A DNA stretch of 64,000 bases, taken from positions 1-64,000 of the forward strand of contig JAJDUM010000037.1 of assembly GCA_022826645.1 (NCBI GenBank), in the 5' to 3' direction. Numbering within the stretch: position 1 is the first letter of the stretch; each line of letters opens with the position of its first letter. The notes below the pieces were generated by a model. The model had not been told where the DNA came from, did no database searches, and was given only the letters and a program-made list of their open reading frames with translations. This document shows, piece by piece, positions 7,278 to 15,879 of the stretch. Source of the stretch: Candidatus Poribacteria bacterium (GTDB lineage: Bacteria; Poribacteria; WGA-4E; PCPOR2b). The position numbers and the translations under genes are program-made.

Positions 7278-8405
7278 TCACGCGATTTTCATCAGTTTAT
7301 CGGTTGCTTTCAGACCTGAACCTGTCAGGATGGAGACTGTAACATCCCCTGCACCGATAATTCCCGATTCTACGAACTTATCAAAGGCTTTGACAATAAC
7401 AGCAGAGGTGGGTTCGACGTAGATTCCTTTTGAAGCGAGGGCTTTAATCCCGACCTCGATTTCCCCTTCGTCAATGGTGGTGACTGCGCCGTTGGTCTCC
7501 CGGAGTGCACCCATAATGGTATCCCCGCGGATGGGTGCTTCCGATACGATGCCTTCTGCAAGGGTCTCATGGGTCTGGGGAAACCTTTCAATCTGCGACC
7601 TGTTTTCAGCATAAGCCTTGTAGACTGGACAGCACGCAGCGGACTGAACCCCTAGTAAGCGAGGGGTTTTGGTGATAATCCCCTGTGCCTGCAGCTCTCC
7701 AAATCCGATCCACAAGCCCATATAGACGCTTCCAAACCCGATCGGACAGATGATGTGGTCCGGCACTTGCCAGCCGAGCTGCTCCGCGATCTCGAAGGCG
7801 ATAGTTTTGGTGCCCTCCAGAAAGAAGGGGTTCCAGTTATGCGAGGCGTAATAGGTGGTTTCCGCTGCTTCGAGGACCGCCTGCGTCGTCGCAGCGCGAT
7901 TCCCTTCGATTAGTTTTAGTTTCGCGCCGTACATTGAGATTTGTGCGAGCTTGCCTTTTGATGTGGACGCTGGACAGTAGATTGTGCAGTCGATCCCCGC
8001 CTTCGCACTATACGCCGCGATCGCTGCGCCCGCATTCCCGGATGAATCTTCGACAACCTCTTGGACGCCAAGCTCCTTGACTTTGGACAACAGGACAGCA
8101 GCCCCTCGGTCCTTGTACGAACCTGTTGGGCAAACAAAATCCAACTTCAGCCGATGGTCATGTGTCGGGCTATCAAAGGAAACGAGCGGCGTCATCCCCT
8201 CACCGAGCGAGATGATTGATGCGTCATCGGCAATTGGAAGGGCACCACAATAACGCCAGAGCGTGCTGTCCTCCATGGAGACCCGGTCAACTGAAAATCG
8301 GCTTCCCGTTCGTTTTAGACTAAGTGGTTGACCACAATCGCATTTGTACCTGAGAGTATCGATACGGTATGTTGTACTGCATTGGTCGCAGATATATTCA
8401 ATCAT
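7278..8405 (-). CDS. thrC: threonine synthase
   Basis: A fold-type II PLP enzyme converting O-phospho-L-homoserine to threonine. The N-terminal zinc-ribbon-like segment CDQC...CDCG is typical of class I archaeal/plant-like short threonine synthases. The Schiff-base Lys is in GSYKDRGA (about residue 98), SSGNAGAA contacts substrate, and SILTGSGLKATD near the C-terminus closes the PLP site. The length (375) is normal. It overlaps the upstream glycosyltransferase by 4 bp (ATGA), indicating translational coupling, and is followed closely by the SDR gene. A threonine-synthase-like cysteate or diaminopropionate enzyme is an alternative. Confidence 0.85.
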   Translation of the reverse strand: MIEYICDQCSTTYRIDTLRYKCDCGQPLSLKRTGSRFSVDRVSMEDSTLWRYCGALPIADDASIISLGEGMTPLVSFDSPTHDHRLKLDFVCPTGSYKDRGAAVLLSKVKELGVQEVVEDSSGNAGAAIAAYSAKAGIDCTIYCPASTSKGKLAQISMYGAKLKLIEGNRAATTQAVLEAAETTYYASHNWNPFFLEGTKTIAFEIAEQLGWQVPDHIICPIGFGSVYMGLWIGFGELQAQGIITKTPRLLGVQSAACCPVYKAYAENRSQIERFPQTHETLAEGIVSEAPIRGDTIMGALRETNGAVTTIDEGEIEVGIKALASKGIYVEPTSAVIVKAFDKFVESGIIGAGDVTVSILTGSGLKATDKLMKIA

Positions 8406-9136
8406 TTTCCTTCTCGGTTAGTTTTTTTCAGGCTATCATCAACAATCCAATATTTGAGAATAACGTAGATCGCAACAACCCCATCTTTCCATTTAATTTT
8501 TTTGCCTTCGGCGTAGGTCCGGGCGTGGTAACTGATGGGGACCTCGTGGAAGCGTAATCTCCGCTTGGCAACTTTCGCTGTGATTTCTGGTTCGATACCA
8601 AAACGGTTTGACCGTAACGGGATTGTTTTCAAGGCTTGTAAGCGAAACGCCTTATAGCAGGTTTCCATGTCGGTCAGATTGAGGTTTGTGAACCTGTTAC
8701 TCAGGAATGTCAGAAACCGGTTACCTAAAACATGTTTGGAGTATAAGTCCTGCCTGTCTCCCTTTATCATAAACCGAGATCCATAGACCACGTCCGCATC
8801 GCTTTGTAGCATGGGAGTCAACAGTAGTTGGAAGTCATTTGGATCGTATTCGAGGTCCGCATCTTGGATGATGGCTATGTCTCCGGACGCGCCTTCGATT
8901 GCCTCGCGGATTGCAGCACCTTTTCCCTTGTTCTTCTCTTGAAAAATAGGCTTAATTTGTGGATGGGTGTCGGCTAACTGTTTAATAATTTCAGTCGAGC
9001 CATCGGTTGACGCATCATCTACGATCACGAGTTCAAGGGAATCGATGCCGTTAATTCGCTGGTTAAGTACGCGGGCAACAATCTCTGCAAGTGTTTTTCT
9101 CTCATTGTAGACTGGCATCAAAACACTTAGCTTCAT
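8402..9136 (-). CDS. family 2 glycosyltransferase, polyprenyl-phosphate type
   Basis: A GT-A fold glycosyltransferase of the dolichyl/undecaprenyl-phosphate mannosyl- or glucosyltransferase group. It begins LSVLMPVYNERKTLAEIV, has LVIVDDASTDGS, QDADLEYDP (the DxD-like metal site near residue 93) and VYGSRF. It lacks C-terminal membrane helices, so it is a DPM1-like soluble or peripheral enzyme that charges a lipid carrier at the inner membrane face. It is the first gene of the run with thrC, SDR and possibly kbl. The functional link to threonine synthesis is not obvious. Confidence 0.9.
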   Translation of the reverse strand: MKLSVLMPVYNERKTLAEIVARVLNQRINGIDSLELVIVDDASTDGSTEIIKQLADTHPQIKPIFQEKNKGKGAAIREAIEGASGDIAIIQDADLEYDPNDFQLLLTPMLQSDADVVYGSRFMIKGDRQDLYSKHVLGNRFLTFLSNRFTNLNLTDMETCYKAFRLQALKTIPLRSNRFGIEPEITAKVAKRRLRFHEVPISYHARTYAEGKKIKWKDGVVAIYVILKYWIVDDSLKKTNREGK

Positions 9137-9648
9137 AAGGCACGGATCTTCCGGTTATAGCATAACACAAGTTGCTAAATCGCCCGTAATATTCATAGCT
9201 CAACGCCTAACTGGAGATAACTCGGTTTACTAAAACAATCCATTAGATGTGTTGGGTCACGTGGTTTTCTTAAATTATCGCGCATCAACCTAGCACAATA
9301 CACATGGCGCCCCGCTGGGGCTTGGGGGCATTGGTATCTCGATGTTCTATAAACATGCCGCCCCGCTGGGACTATATGGGTGAACGCCACATAGATATAG
9401 CCGATCCTCTGGAGAAGAATACACCAACATATTTCGATACACATACCGCCCTGCTGGAACGATGTTGATGCATTGAAATGATGAATCCTGCACGTTACGG
9501 TTCTCCCAAGATAAGATTGAGGTTCGGAGCGATCGAAGCGCGTGGCGGGCGGGGAAACCCCGCCCCTACGGGAAACCGATGGATTTTCAACGAGCAGTTA
9601 CTTGCGCGACAATAAGAGACCCGGAAAGTTAAGTGATATATTCGACCG
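9137..9648. other. repeat-rich intergenic region
   Basis: No supported gene. Three copies of a CCGCCC(C/T)GCTGG unit preceded by ACATG or ACATA occur (about 9301, 9355 and 9440), related to the pair at 40000-40065. A GTAGG-family hairpin is at 9547-9570. The 83-residue track ORF 9193-9444 is a translation of the repeats (repeated PAGRHVY) and is rejected. Confidence 0.65.
9547..9570. repeat. GTAGG-flanked hairpin
   Basis: GGGCGGGGAAACCCCGCCC is followed by CTAC. Reversed, it is nearly identical to the hairpin at 40-62. It is a member of the variable-stem family. Confidence 0.65.
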
Positions 9649-11571
9649 TTACCACCAGCTATACACGGAGGAGGTGAGGATGAGGCTTAGGATGGGCCAG
9701 AAGCAGCCCATCACTGCTTCGCCGAGTACCAGACCTACGAAGAAGGGAATCGCGGCACGATATGCTTTGATGCCGCCGTGCCTGATTAGCAGCCACTTGG
9801 TAGTCATTGCGATTGCTACAGGGAACCAGATCATATCTGTTGTACCGGGTGCAAGGCCGATAACATAGCCTGCCGGGTGAAGTGGACACCAAACGAAGCG
9901 CGCACGCAGAAACATTATACCGAGGTTCACGAAAAAAGCAAAACCGAGGACACCCATTGACAACCAATTGGTTGGCTTGGGATTGACCAACCACCCGGAG
10001 AGATAGTTGTAGGTTCCCGCCCCGCCGGCGTGAATCTGTTCAGATCCCGCAGCAACCCCTGTCTTGTAGATTGTATATGGGTAAAGGATGAGACTGGATT
10101 CAATGCCAACGATGCTGGCAATGATTAGCGCAATAAACATGGTTCGGTTTCTGATGTTGGTTCGTTCTGCAAGCTTGAAGGACTCCAGTTGGTCGGGTAT
10201 CGGGTGGGTACGAAATCCGGCACCGCTCATCCAGTTCATCAACGAGAGTATCGTTAAATTCCCCGGTTTTAGGCGTCGTGTCCCGAACATAGCGACCATC
10301 ATGTATTGTGGATTTATGTAGCCGATGGAATGAATCGGGGGACCCAGCTCCGCCCGCATACGCGCCAATCCGACAACGATTGCGAAGTAGAGACCGATGA
10401 AAACGGCGTAGCCCCAGAGCGACATCCCACCCTTTATGCAGAAAACCATCAACACAAGGAGACAGATAAACAGCGTGGCGACAGCAGCTCGGTAAGAGAT
10501 TGGCTCGTTTGCCTCATCATTTGGATCTGGACGGATGACACGCGAGAGGACTTGCAGAAAGTGTCTTCTGCCAGTCCAAAAGGTCACGGCGAGTAAAGCG
10601 AACAGGGCACCTGTGCCTTGCTCCCCCAAGAATGGATATCCGGGAATGCTCCTGATACCCGCCATGCTGCCAAAGACAAGTTGCGCCTTCCGCAAAAGGT
10701 AGAAGAAGGTACATGAGAAAGAGAGATCCAAGGGAAGGACGAATGAGAGACCGATGAGATATGGGTGAAAATAGAAAGAGGTACTGCCCATCGCATTCCA
10801 CGGTTTCTGTGAAAAACTGAAGACGTTTCTGGTACGATCATTAATGGGCAGAGAAGGGAGGATGGGGAAGAAAAACGCGATCCCGTTCCACAGGTCAATC
10901 CCGAAAGCGAGACCAAAACCGATCCACAGGACACGATTCCTGAAGATGCTTCCGGACGCGGCTGTGATTTCGAGGGGGATTTGAATAATTGGATAGGCTA
11001 ACTTCTCGCGCTCGACCCACTGTCTTCTGATGAGCGATGTTAGACAAAGGAAGATGAGCATCAATGAGAAGATGACGATCGACCACGATAGGATGGGCGT
11101 CACCCAATGCCGCACGTAGCCGTCCGCAAAGAAATTGACGTTCCCTTCGTAGAAATCGTTGACGGTCTTCGGGTCGGAGATAATCAACCAATCTGGCAGG
11201 TGATGGAACAGCAGCGCCGCCCAATCGTTTTCAGGGGTAGCAAAACGGAAGGCGTAGGGCATCAGTCCCATCAAGCGGGGCATGGCGTCGTGTCCAGAGA
11301 AGCAACTTCCCACCGCAAGCATCGCATAGATAACGAGAAGGTCCTGTTGATTGAGCGCAGACTTTGGCGAGATTTGACGGACAATGATGTTTAGCCACGT
11401 AATCATCAGGACAGCGAACATGACATTGACCGACAGCGAAACAGTCGTCAGATGCGCCGTATGCCATATCATTTCGACATAGGCGATCCAGTAGCTGTTG
11501 GCGATGATTAGCAGCACACCGATCAGCACCGCACGCTTTTTAATTGAGGTTGTCGTGTCTGTGTCCTTCAT
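9649..11571 (-). CDS. large polytopic membrane protein, DUF6784/DUF6785-like
   Basis: A 640-residue inner-membrane protein with roughly 13-15 hydrophobic segments, starting with one at residues 12-34 and a second at 42-65. Conserved-looking loops include LNQQDLLVIYAMLAVGS, SGHDAMPRLMG, WVEREKLAYPIIQIPLE and RMRAELGPPIHSIGY. These match the DUF6785/DUF6784 proteins found in Poribacteria, Planctomycetes and relatives, which distantly resemble OPT-type oligopeptide transporters. The function is unknown; transport of an organic solute is an inference from topology. It stands alone, with a gap on both sides. Confidence 0.75.
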   Translation of the reverse strand: MKDTDTTTSIKKRAVLIGVLLIIANSYWIAYVEMIWHTAHLTTVSLSVNVMFAVLMITWLNIIVRQISPKSALNQQDLLVIYAMLAVGSCFSGHDAMPRLMGLMPYAFRFATPENDWAALLFHHLPDWLIISDPKTVNDFYEGNVNFFADGYVRHWVTPILSWSIVIFSLMLIFLCLTSLIRRQWVEREKLAYPIIQIPLEITAASGSIFRNRVLWIGFGLAFGIDLWNGIAFFFPILPSLPINDRTRNVFSFSQKPWNAMGSTSFYFHPYLIGLSFVLPLDLSFSCTFFYLLRKAQLVFGSMAGIRSIPGYPFLGEQGTGALFALLAVTFWTGRRHFLQVLSRVIRPDPNDEANEPISYRAAVATLFICLLVLMVFCIKGGMSLWGYAVFIGLYFAIVVGLARMRAELGPPIHSIGYINPQYMMVAMFGTRRLKPGNLTILSLMNWMSGAGFRTHPIPDQLESFKLAERTNIRNRTMFIALIIASIVGIESSLILYPYTIYKTGVAAGSEQIHAGGAGTYNYLSGWLVNPKPTNWLSMGVLGFAFFVNLGIMFLRARFVWCPLHPAGYVIGLAPGTTDMIWFPVAIAMTTKWLLIRHGGIKAYRAAIPFFVGLVLGEAVMGCFWPILSLILTSSVYSWW

Positions 11572-11613
11572 GGCAGGAAATAGGCGAGGATCCTATAGAA
11601 AGTCAAAAAGAAG

Positions 11614-11642
11614 AAAGCCCCACACCAACAGGCGGGGGCTTT
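11614..11642 (-). terminator. Rho-independent terminator
   Basis: The inverted repeat AAAGCCCC...GGGGGCTTT is followed on the minus strand by CTTCTTTTTG. It lies 50 bp after the secreted protein at 11692-12453 and separates it from the membrane-protein gene. Confidence 0.8.
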
Positions 11643-11691
11643 AAAAAATGTGTTGCGAATATAAACGAGTGACTGTAAGAGAGTCGGTGTA

Positions 11692-12453
11692 TTAACGCTT
11701 CTTCAGCATACCCCAGGTGGTAGTCAGCTTATTACCCGGTTCAACGGATCGTCCTTTGAGACCGGTAACAAAAACATTGTCAAAGGCAGCGGTGGTGCCC
11801 TCTGTACCTACGCCGACACGCCCTCCTTTACTGCCGTTTATATCCTTTCCCTCAAAGATTAACTCATCGTCAAGGAACATTTGGATGAAGAGACCTTGAT
11901 TCAAAATTTTGATATGCAGGTCATCTCTTCCCAGCTTGTGTTTTGACTCAGGCCCTTTTTTGATGTCGGTAATGCCTCTGACATCTCGAATAACAAACGA
12001 TTCACTGTTCTTCCAACCGATCTCCCACCAAAACTTGATACGGGCTTTTTCATCGGCAAGCCGTCCTTTAACGGGAGCAGGGAGCGTAAAGGACCGGGCG
12101 TCGTCTCTGCCGGGACCGGGCTGCAGATCATCTTTGATCCGCCAAAAGATGCGAACCCCATTACTGCCCCTTAATTTTCTTGCGGTCAACTCAAAGATAT
12201 ATTCGTTCCAGGTATCATCCCAGAAATCATCCGAAACTACAGCGATAGTGCGCCCATCAGCTTGGCCCTGTTGAAGCGCGCCTCCCTGTACTTCCCATGC
12301 ACCTTGCAGCAATGACCATTTTTCCGCGGTACGGTTCGGCTTTGAAAAATTATCCTCAAACAGAACCTGCGCTGTAGCAGGCGAAGCAAGTACGATGAGC
12401 GCAACCAAGCACGCCCCTACAAAATTACATGGAATTGATAATACTTTCTTCAT
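11692..12453 (-). CDS. secreted beta-sandwich-like protein, paralogue 1, TWGxLK tail
   Basis: A secreted protein of 253 residues. It has a signal peptide (hydrophobic VGACLVALIVLASPATA), then a concanavalin-like (LamG/DUF1080-type) region beginning ILFEDNFS-like (VLFEDNFSKPNRTAEKW). Internal landmarks shared with two neighbours are GVRIFWRIKDD, RIKFWWEIG, VIRDVRGI and DDELIFEGKDI. It ends in EPGNKLTTTWGMLKKR, a tail motif shared with the next three secreted proteins. No catalytic residues are evident. Glycan binding or a surface-structure role is an inference. A terminator follows at 11614-11642. Confidence 0.7.
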   Translation of the reverse strand: MKKVLSIPCNFVGACLVALIVLASPATAQVLFEDNFSKPNRTAEKWSLLQGAWEVQGGALQQGQADGRTIAVVSDDFWDDTWNEYIFELTARKLRGSNGVRIFWRIKDDLQPGPGRDDARSFTLPAPVKGRLADEKARIKFWWEIGWKNSESFVIRDVRGITDIKKGPESKHKLGRDDLHIKILNQGLFIQMFLDDELIFEGKDINGSKGGRVGVGTEGTTAAFDNVFVTGLKGRSVEPGNKLTTTWGMLKKR

Positions 12454-12526
12454 ATCCCTCCCTTCTAGAGATAAACGATTGAATGCAATTATGGTAAAGT
12501 TTAGAATTAATTGGGCCCTCTGTCCC

Positions 12527-12550
12527 GGCGCAGTTAGAAACAGCGCCTAC
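12527..12550. repeat. GTAGG-flanked hairpin (imperfect)
   Basis: The stem GGCGC/GCGCC encloses AGTTAGAAACA and is followed by CTAC. Reversed, it begins GTAGGCGCTGTTTCTAACTG. It lies between two paralogous secreted-protein genes. Confidence 0.5.
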
Positions 12551-12604
12551 CAAACATGGGTAGCAAAAGTGTCTACATATTTTGATAATTCACTATAAAT
12601 AGAT

Positions 12605-13414
12605 TTATCTACCAGTTTTCAGCGAACCCCAGGTGGTTGTTATTTTACCGCCGGGTTGGACACCTTGTCCCTTGAGATCGGTGACAACAAAATCAGAAAA
12701 TTCAACAGCTGTCGCATGGGTACCGAGAGCAATCCTGCCCCCCTTATTGGCACCATTGATTTCCTTGCCTTCCCAGACCAGTTCCTCATCAAAAAACATC
12801 TTAACAAGTATAGCATCATTTTCAATTCTGATGCGATGCTCTTTGTTTTTCGTGAGTTTGTGTTTTGAATCTGTGCCCTTTCTATCTCTGGCAAGTCCAT
12901 TAATGTCTCTCACCAGAACCGACGTTTTTGCCTCACGACCAAGATCCCACCAGAGTTTAATGCGACCTTTGCCTATGTCTTCGAGACGTCCTTTTGCACC
13001 GGCGTCGCCTAAACAGAATGAACTGTTAAAACCGCCGCCACACTCCCTGCCGATCTGCACTTTCATATCATCTCGGATACGCCAGAAGATCAAGGCACCA
13101 TTGTCGCCTCTGAGTTTCTTTACAGTTACCTCGAAAATATACTGCGTCAGTGCGGTCTCCTTGGCATCATATTCTTCTGGCCAAGCGGCATCTGACAGGT
13201 ATGCCATTGTGCGGTCTGCCACCGCTCCTTGCGTCATTTTACCGCCCTGAACCTTCCAATCCCCTACAGCGAACACCCAGTTGTTTTTCGATCTCTCTGC
13301 GTTTTTGAAGTTATCCTCAAAAAGGATTTTCGCCATAGCGGTAGAGGATAAAAAGAGGCTCATCATAGCGCTGGCGAATATGAGGGTGAATAGTAATGAT
13401 AGATTTCTTTTCAT
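12605..13414 (-). CDS. secreted beta-sandwich-like protein, paralogue 2, TWGxLK tail
   Basis: The second paralogue (269 residues). The start at MKRNLSLLF is chosen because AAGGAGGG precedes it; the track start adds 10 residues. The signal peptide ends near STAMAK, then ILFEDNFKNAERSKNNW and GDWKVQGGKM open the shared domain. ALIFWRIRDD, RIKLWWDLG, LVRDINGL and FFDEELVWEGKEING match paralogue 1. It has a small insertion with two Cys (GRECGG...SSFCLG) that could form a disulphide. It ends QPGGKITTTWGSLKTGR. It lies immediately upstream of paralogue 1 on the same strand, so the two arose by tandem duplication. The role is unknown. Confidence 0.7.
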   Translation of the reverse strand: MKRNLSLLFTLIFASAMMSLFLSSTAMAKILFEDNFKNAERSKNNWVFAVGDWKVQGGKMTQGAVADRTMAYLSDAAWPEEYDAKETALTQYIFEVTVKKLRGDNGALIFWRIRDDMKVQIGRECGGGFNSSFCLGDAGAKGRLEDIGKGRIKLWWDLGREAKTSVLVRDINGLARDRKGTDSKHKLTKNKEHRIRIENDAILVKMFFDEELVWEGKEINGANKGGRIALGTHATAVEFSDFVVTDLKGQGVQPGGKITTTWGSLKTGR

Positions 13415-13654
13415 TTTAGCTCCCTCCTTATCTCTATAAAACAACTTGTTTTGAACTTTAGGATATCATAAGTACAGTGTTAAATTACTCAGGTTTGCAC
13501 CAATCATAAGGAACACCGGGGTTTTGTCGCTCTATTTCTCCGATGCTTAAACTTTTGTCTTGGGGTAAGAATCCATGAGATCTCGGCGTAGGCATCACGA
13601 TTAGAGTCAGCGCTGTGATCATATCATGTTTGTGTCAAACAAGAGATAAAAATA

Positions 13655-13690
13655 AAGCGTGATGTGCTGATTTAACCACACATCACGCTT
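13655..13690 (-). terminator. Rho-independent terminator
   Basis: A 12-bp stem, AAGCGTGATGTG paired with CACATCACGCTT, has a 12-nt loop and is followed on the minus strand by TATTTTTATC. It lies just after the CBM9-like gene stop at 13710. Confidence 0.8.
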
Positions 13691-13709
13691 CATGATTTGG
13701 ACTATATAA

Positions 13710-14669
13710 TTACAGTCCTTGTTTTGCATTCAGTTTGATATTGCCCCAGGTTTGCGGGAGCTTGTCCTTCGGGCTGACAGCGCGCACACCGATGAACTGG
13801 AGATCACCGTAGATACAGACATTGTTGTCATTCTCAAAGGAAGATGCCCAAGAGATGGAACCTTCACGACTCTCGCCTGCGGCTTCATGGTCATTCATCG
13901 TGGAGTCAAATCCGACGACGACTCCATCTTCGAATTCCGCGGGCTTGATGGTCGATATGGTCATTCCCTCTTTATAGTCAAGGTGAACTTCCATGATCAT
14001 GCCATCACCGGTCTGGGTAGCCGCTGAATTTGCCGTACAATCTTCATCGAAGACGTGGACATCACCGAGAACAGCGTTCTGCCCATGGTTCCACCAGCAG
14101 GCAGGTTCGGAGGTGCCGGCGCCTGTCCACGGTTTAATCCGCCACCAGTGATCGCCGGGCTGCGGTTTACAGCAGTCAACTCCTGAGAGTTCCCGGTCAT
14201 CATTTCCCCTGGGTGTCCGGCAGGCGTTGTGCTCGAAGTCGAACTCAAGCCATAGCTCAGAAGTGTTCGGTGCGGTGGGTCCGCCTTTGTTCTTTGCCTC
14301 GCCGCTATTGATATCAGTGGGCAAATTCGCGTCCTTGATTACGCCAACGTAGTAAAGACGCTCCTCGTCAAAGAGAAATCCAAAGTCGTTACTCAGATCA
14401 TCAGCATCATCAATGGTGCCTCGACTCACTCGGTTTGGTGAGGTTTCCTCAAATAGGAACCAATCGGGAACGCGTTCGACATCCATGTGCATGTCGGCAG
14501 CCTGATACTCAGCCCAGTGTTCCTGAAACTCGTCATCAACCTTGCCATCAAGTTCAGGTGGCTTTTGTGCGAAGAAGGCTTTCGCTTTACCGCCCGAATG
14601 AGCAAAAACAAATGTTGCAGAAAATAGCATTATTAACGCCATCGTAAATAGAATAGCGTACCTAAACAT
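13710..14669 (-). CDS. secreted CBM9-like protein, TWGxLK tail
   Basis: A 319-residue exported protein. Residues 1-23 are a signal peptide (ALIMLFSATFVFAHS). The mature part begins AFFAQKPPELDGKVDDEFQEHW, the opening of a carbohydrate-binding family 9-like/DOMON beta-sandwich. FLFDEERLYYVGVIKDANL, TSELWLEFDFEHN and GMIMEVHLDY are typical later strands. At least five cysteines (ACRTPRG, DCCKPQ, PACWWN, DEDC) in a central insertion suggest disulphides. It ends SPKDKLPQTWGNIKLN, a version of the tail shared with the three beta-sandwich paralogues. CBM9-like domains bind sugars or, in DOMON relatives, haem; the ligand here is unknown. Confidence 0.78.
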   Translation of the reverse strand: MFRYAILFTMALIMLFSATFVFAHSGGKAKAFFAQKPPELDGKVDDEFQEHWAEYQAADMHMDVERVPDWFLFEETSPNRVSRGTIDDADDLSNDFGFLFDEERLYYVGVIKDANLPTDINSGEAKNKGGPTAPNTSELWLEFDFEHNACRTPRGNDDRELSGVDCCKPQPGDHWWRIKPWTGAGTSEPACWWNHGQNAVLGDVHVFDEDCTANSAATQTGDGMIMEVHLDYKEGMTISTIKPAEFEDGVVVGFDSTMNDHEAAGESREGSISWASSFENDNNVCIYGDLQFIGVRAVSPKDKLPQTWGNIKLNAKQGL

Positions 14670-14738
14670 GGTGTTATCTCCTCTTAATTTTTAATTAGAG
14701 TTAATTGATAAAGCGATGGTTAAAAACCATCTAAAATT

Positions 14739-14754
14739 GCGCAATTCATTGCGC
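14739..14754. repeat. short hairpin GCGCAAT/ATTGCGC
   Basis: The palindrome GCGCAATTCATTGCGC is the same stem as at 2715-2733. It is in the gap between the CBM9-like gene and paralogue 3. Confidence 0.55.
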
Positions 14755-14899
14755 CGTTAAACAACTCGGTTTTAATTTTTCAGACGCGAGACAACGGAAC
14801 TGATGCTGTACCCCGTCTGTTGACGCGCCACTGAACAGCTATTCATAGCGCGCTCACACTTTTTTTGAAAGCGATCAATCCCCCTCATACTGGCATGGG

Positions 14900-15709
14900 C
14901 TACTGTCCCGCTTTCAGTTCCCCCCAAACCGTTGCCAATTTACCTTTTGCTTCAACGGAGAAGGGATTCCCTTCAGGTGTTGTAACAAACACATCATCTA
15001 CCGTTATCTTGCCATTAACGGTGCCAAAACCGATACGACCTTCGCCCCCGATGTTGAGATCCTTTTTTCCTAAGGCTTCAAGGTCAACAATAGCTTCACC
15101 AAAATTTCCTGCAGCCACTGCTCCTGGTTGATCGCTTAGGTACAGCGCATAATACTTTGCCGAGTTTTCGACTTTGACATAATAGTCTTCGCCGGCACCG
15201 ATCTTTGTTTTGGTTTCGGTAATTTCGAATGCCTTGATAATAGTTCGCACATCACGTTGGACGACTGCACCACCCTGGTTGAACCACCAATAGATCACGT
15301 GACGACGACCACTCTCTTGCATCTGTTTGGGCAGACTACCGGCTGGAGAAAAGTTACCGCCCTGTGAACCATCACTATGAAACCGCCAGAAGATGGCTGG
15401 TTCAGAACCGGCCGAAATGCGGATTTTTGCGTAAAGCCAATAATCAACCCATTCTGGATCCCAGTGATCATCAGCCACTATGATTAGGCTTTTGTCACCC
15501 GATGTATTTCTTAATTCTCCGCCTTGAATGGTCCACTTACCGAGAGCGACATGCCACTTTCCTGAACCGTCTAATTTTCCGCCCCTGAAATTATCCTCAA
15601 ATAGGATCTCTATGGCTTGAACGAAACTCGGCGCGATGAGCGAGAAACCTGCCAGAACTGCAATTGTCACCAACAGAGATAATTTGGGCAAACTGTTAGT
15701 TTTGTTCAC
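14900..15709 (-). CDS. secreted beta-sandwich-like protein, paralogue 3, TWGxLK tail
   Basis: The third paralogue (269 residues). It has a GTG start with AAAGGAGG upstream and a signal peptide ending PSFVQA, then ILFEDNFRGGKLDGSGKW and GKWTIQGGEL. PAIFWRFHSD, HVIYWWFNQG and VQRDVRTI match the other two paralogues. TVDDVFVTTPEG near the C-terminus is a LamG/DUF1080-like final strand, and the tail is KGKLATVWGELKAGQ. It is more diverged than paralogues 1 and 2, suggesting an older duplication. A strong promoter is at 15796-15824, probably its own. Confidence 0.7.
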   Translation of the reverse strand: MNKTNSLPKLSLLVTIAVLAGFSLIAPSFVQAIEILFEDNFRGGKLDGSGKWHVALGKWTIQGGELRNTSGDKSLIIVADDHWDPEWVDYWLYAKIRISAGSEPAIFWRFHSDGSQGGNFSPAGSLPKQMQESGRRHVIYWWFNQGGAVVQRDVRTIIKAFEITETKTKIGAGEDYYVKVENSAKYYALYLSDQPGAVAAGNFGEAIVDLEALGKKDLNIGGEGRIGFGTVNGKITVDDVFVTTPEGNPFSVEAKGKLATVWGELKAGQ

Positions 15710-15795
15710 GGCTAATCCTCCTTTCCAGTTTCGATTGTGATAAAAACGTCAATTACAATGCGAGTGATGTAACATTCTATTAACAGAGATGCAAT

Positions 15796-15824
15796 ATTTT
15801 ATTACACATCCCATTGTCTGTCAA
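15796..15824 (-). promoter_or_regulatory. predicted sigma-70 promoter
   Basis: On the minus strand, TTGACA and TAAAAT are separated by 17 nt, about 85 nt before the GTG start of secreted paralogue 3. Confidence 0.65.
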
Positions 15825-15879
15825 CAAAAAAAATCTTACGTCGTAAAAAATGAAGATAAGAGAAGCTATGGGCTATTTC

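Noticed and set aside
9193-9444. 83-residue ORF with repeated PAGRHVY
   Set aside because: It is a translation of the CGCCCCGCTGG intergenic repeats; no ribosome-binding site or family match.
9301-9460. Possible CRISPR array
   Set aside because: Only three imperfect units with unequal spacing and no cas genes.
12633-13250. 205-residue plus-strand ORF
   Set aside because: Antisense shadow of secreted paralogue 2, with Ser/Pro-rich composition typical of a shadow frame.
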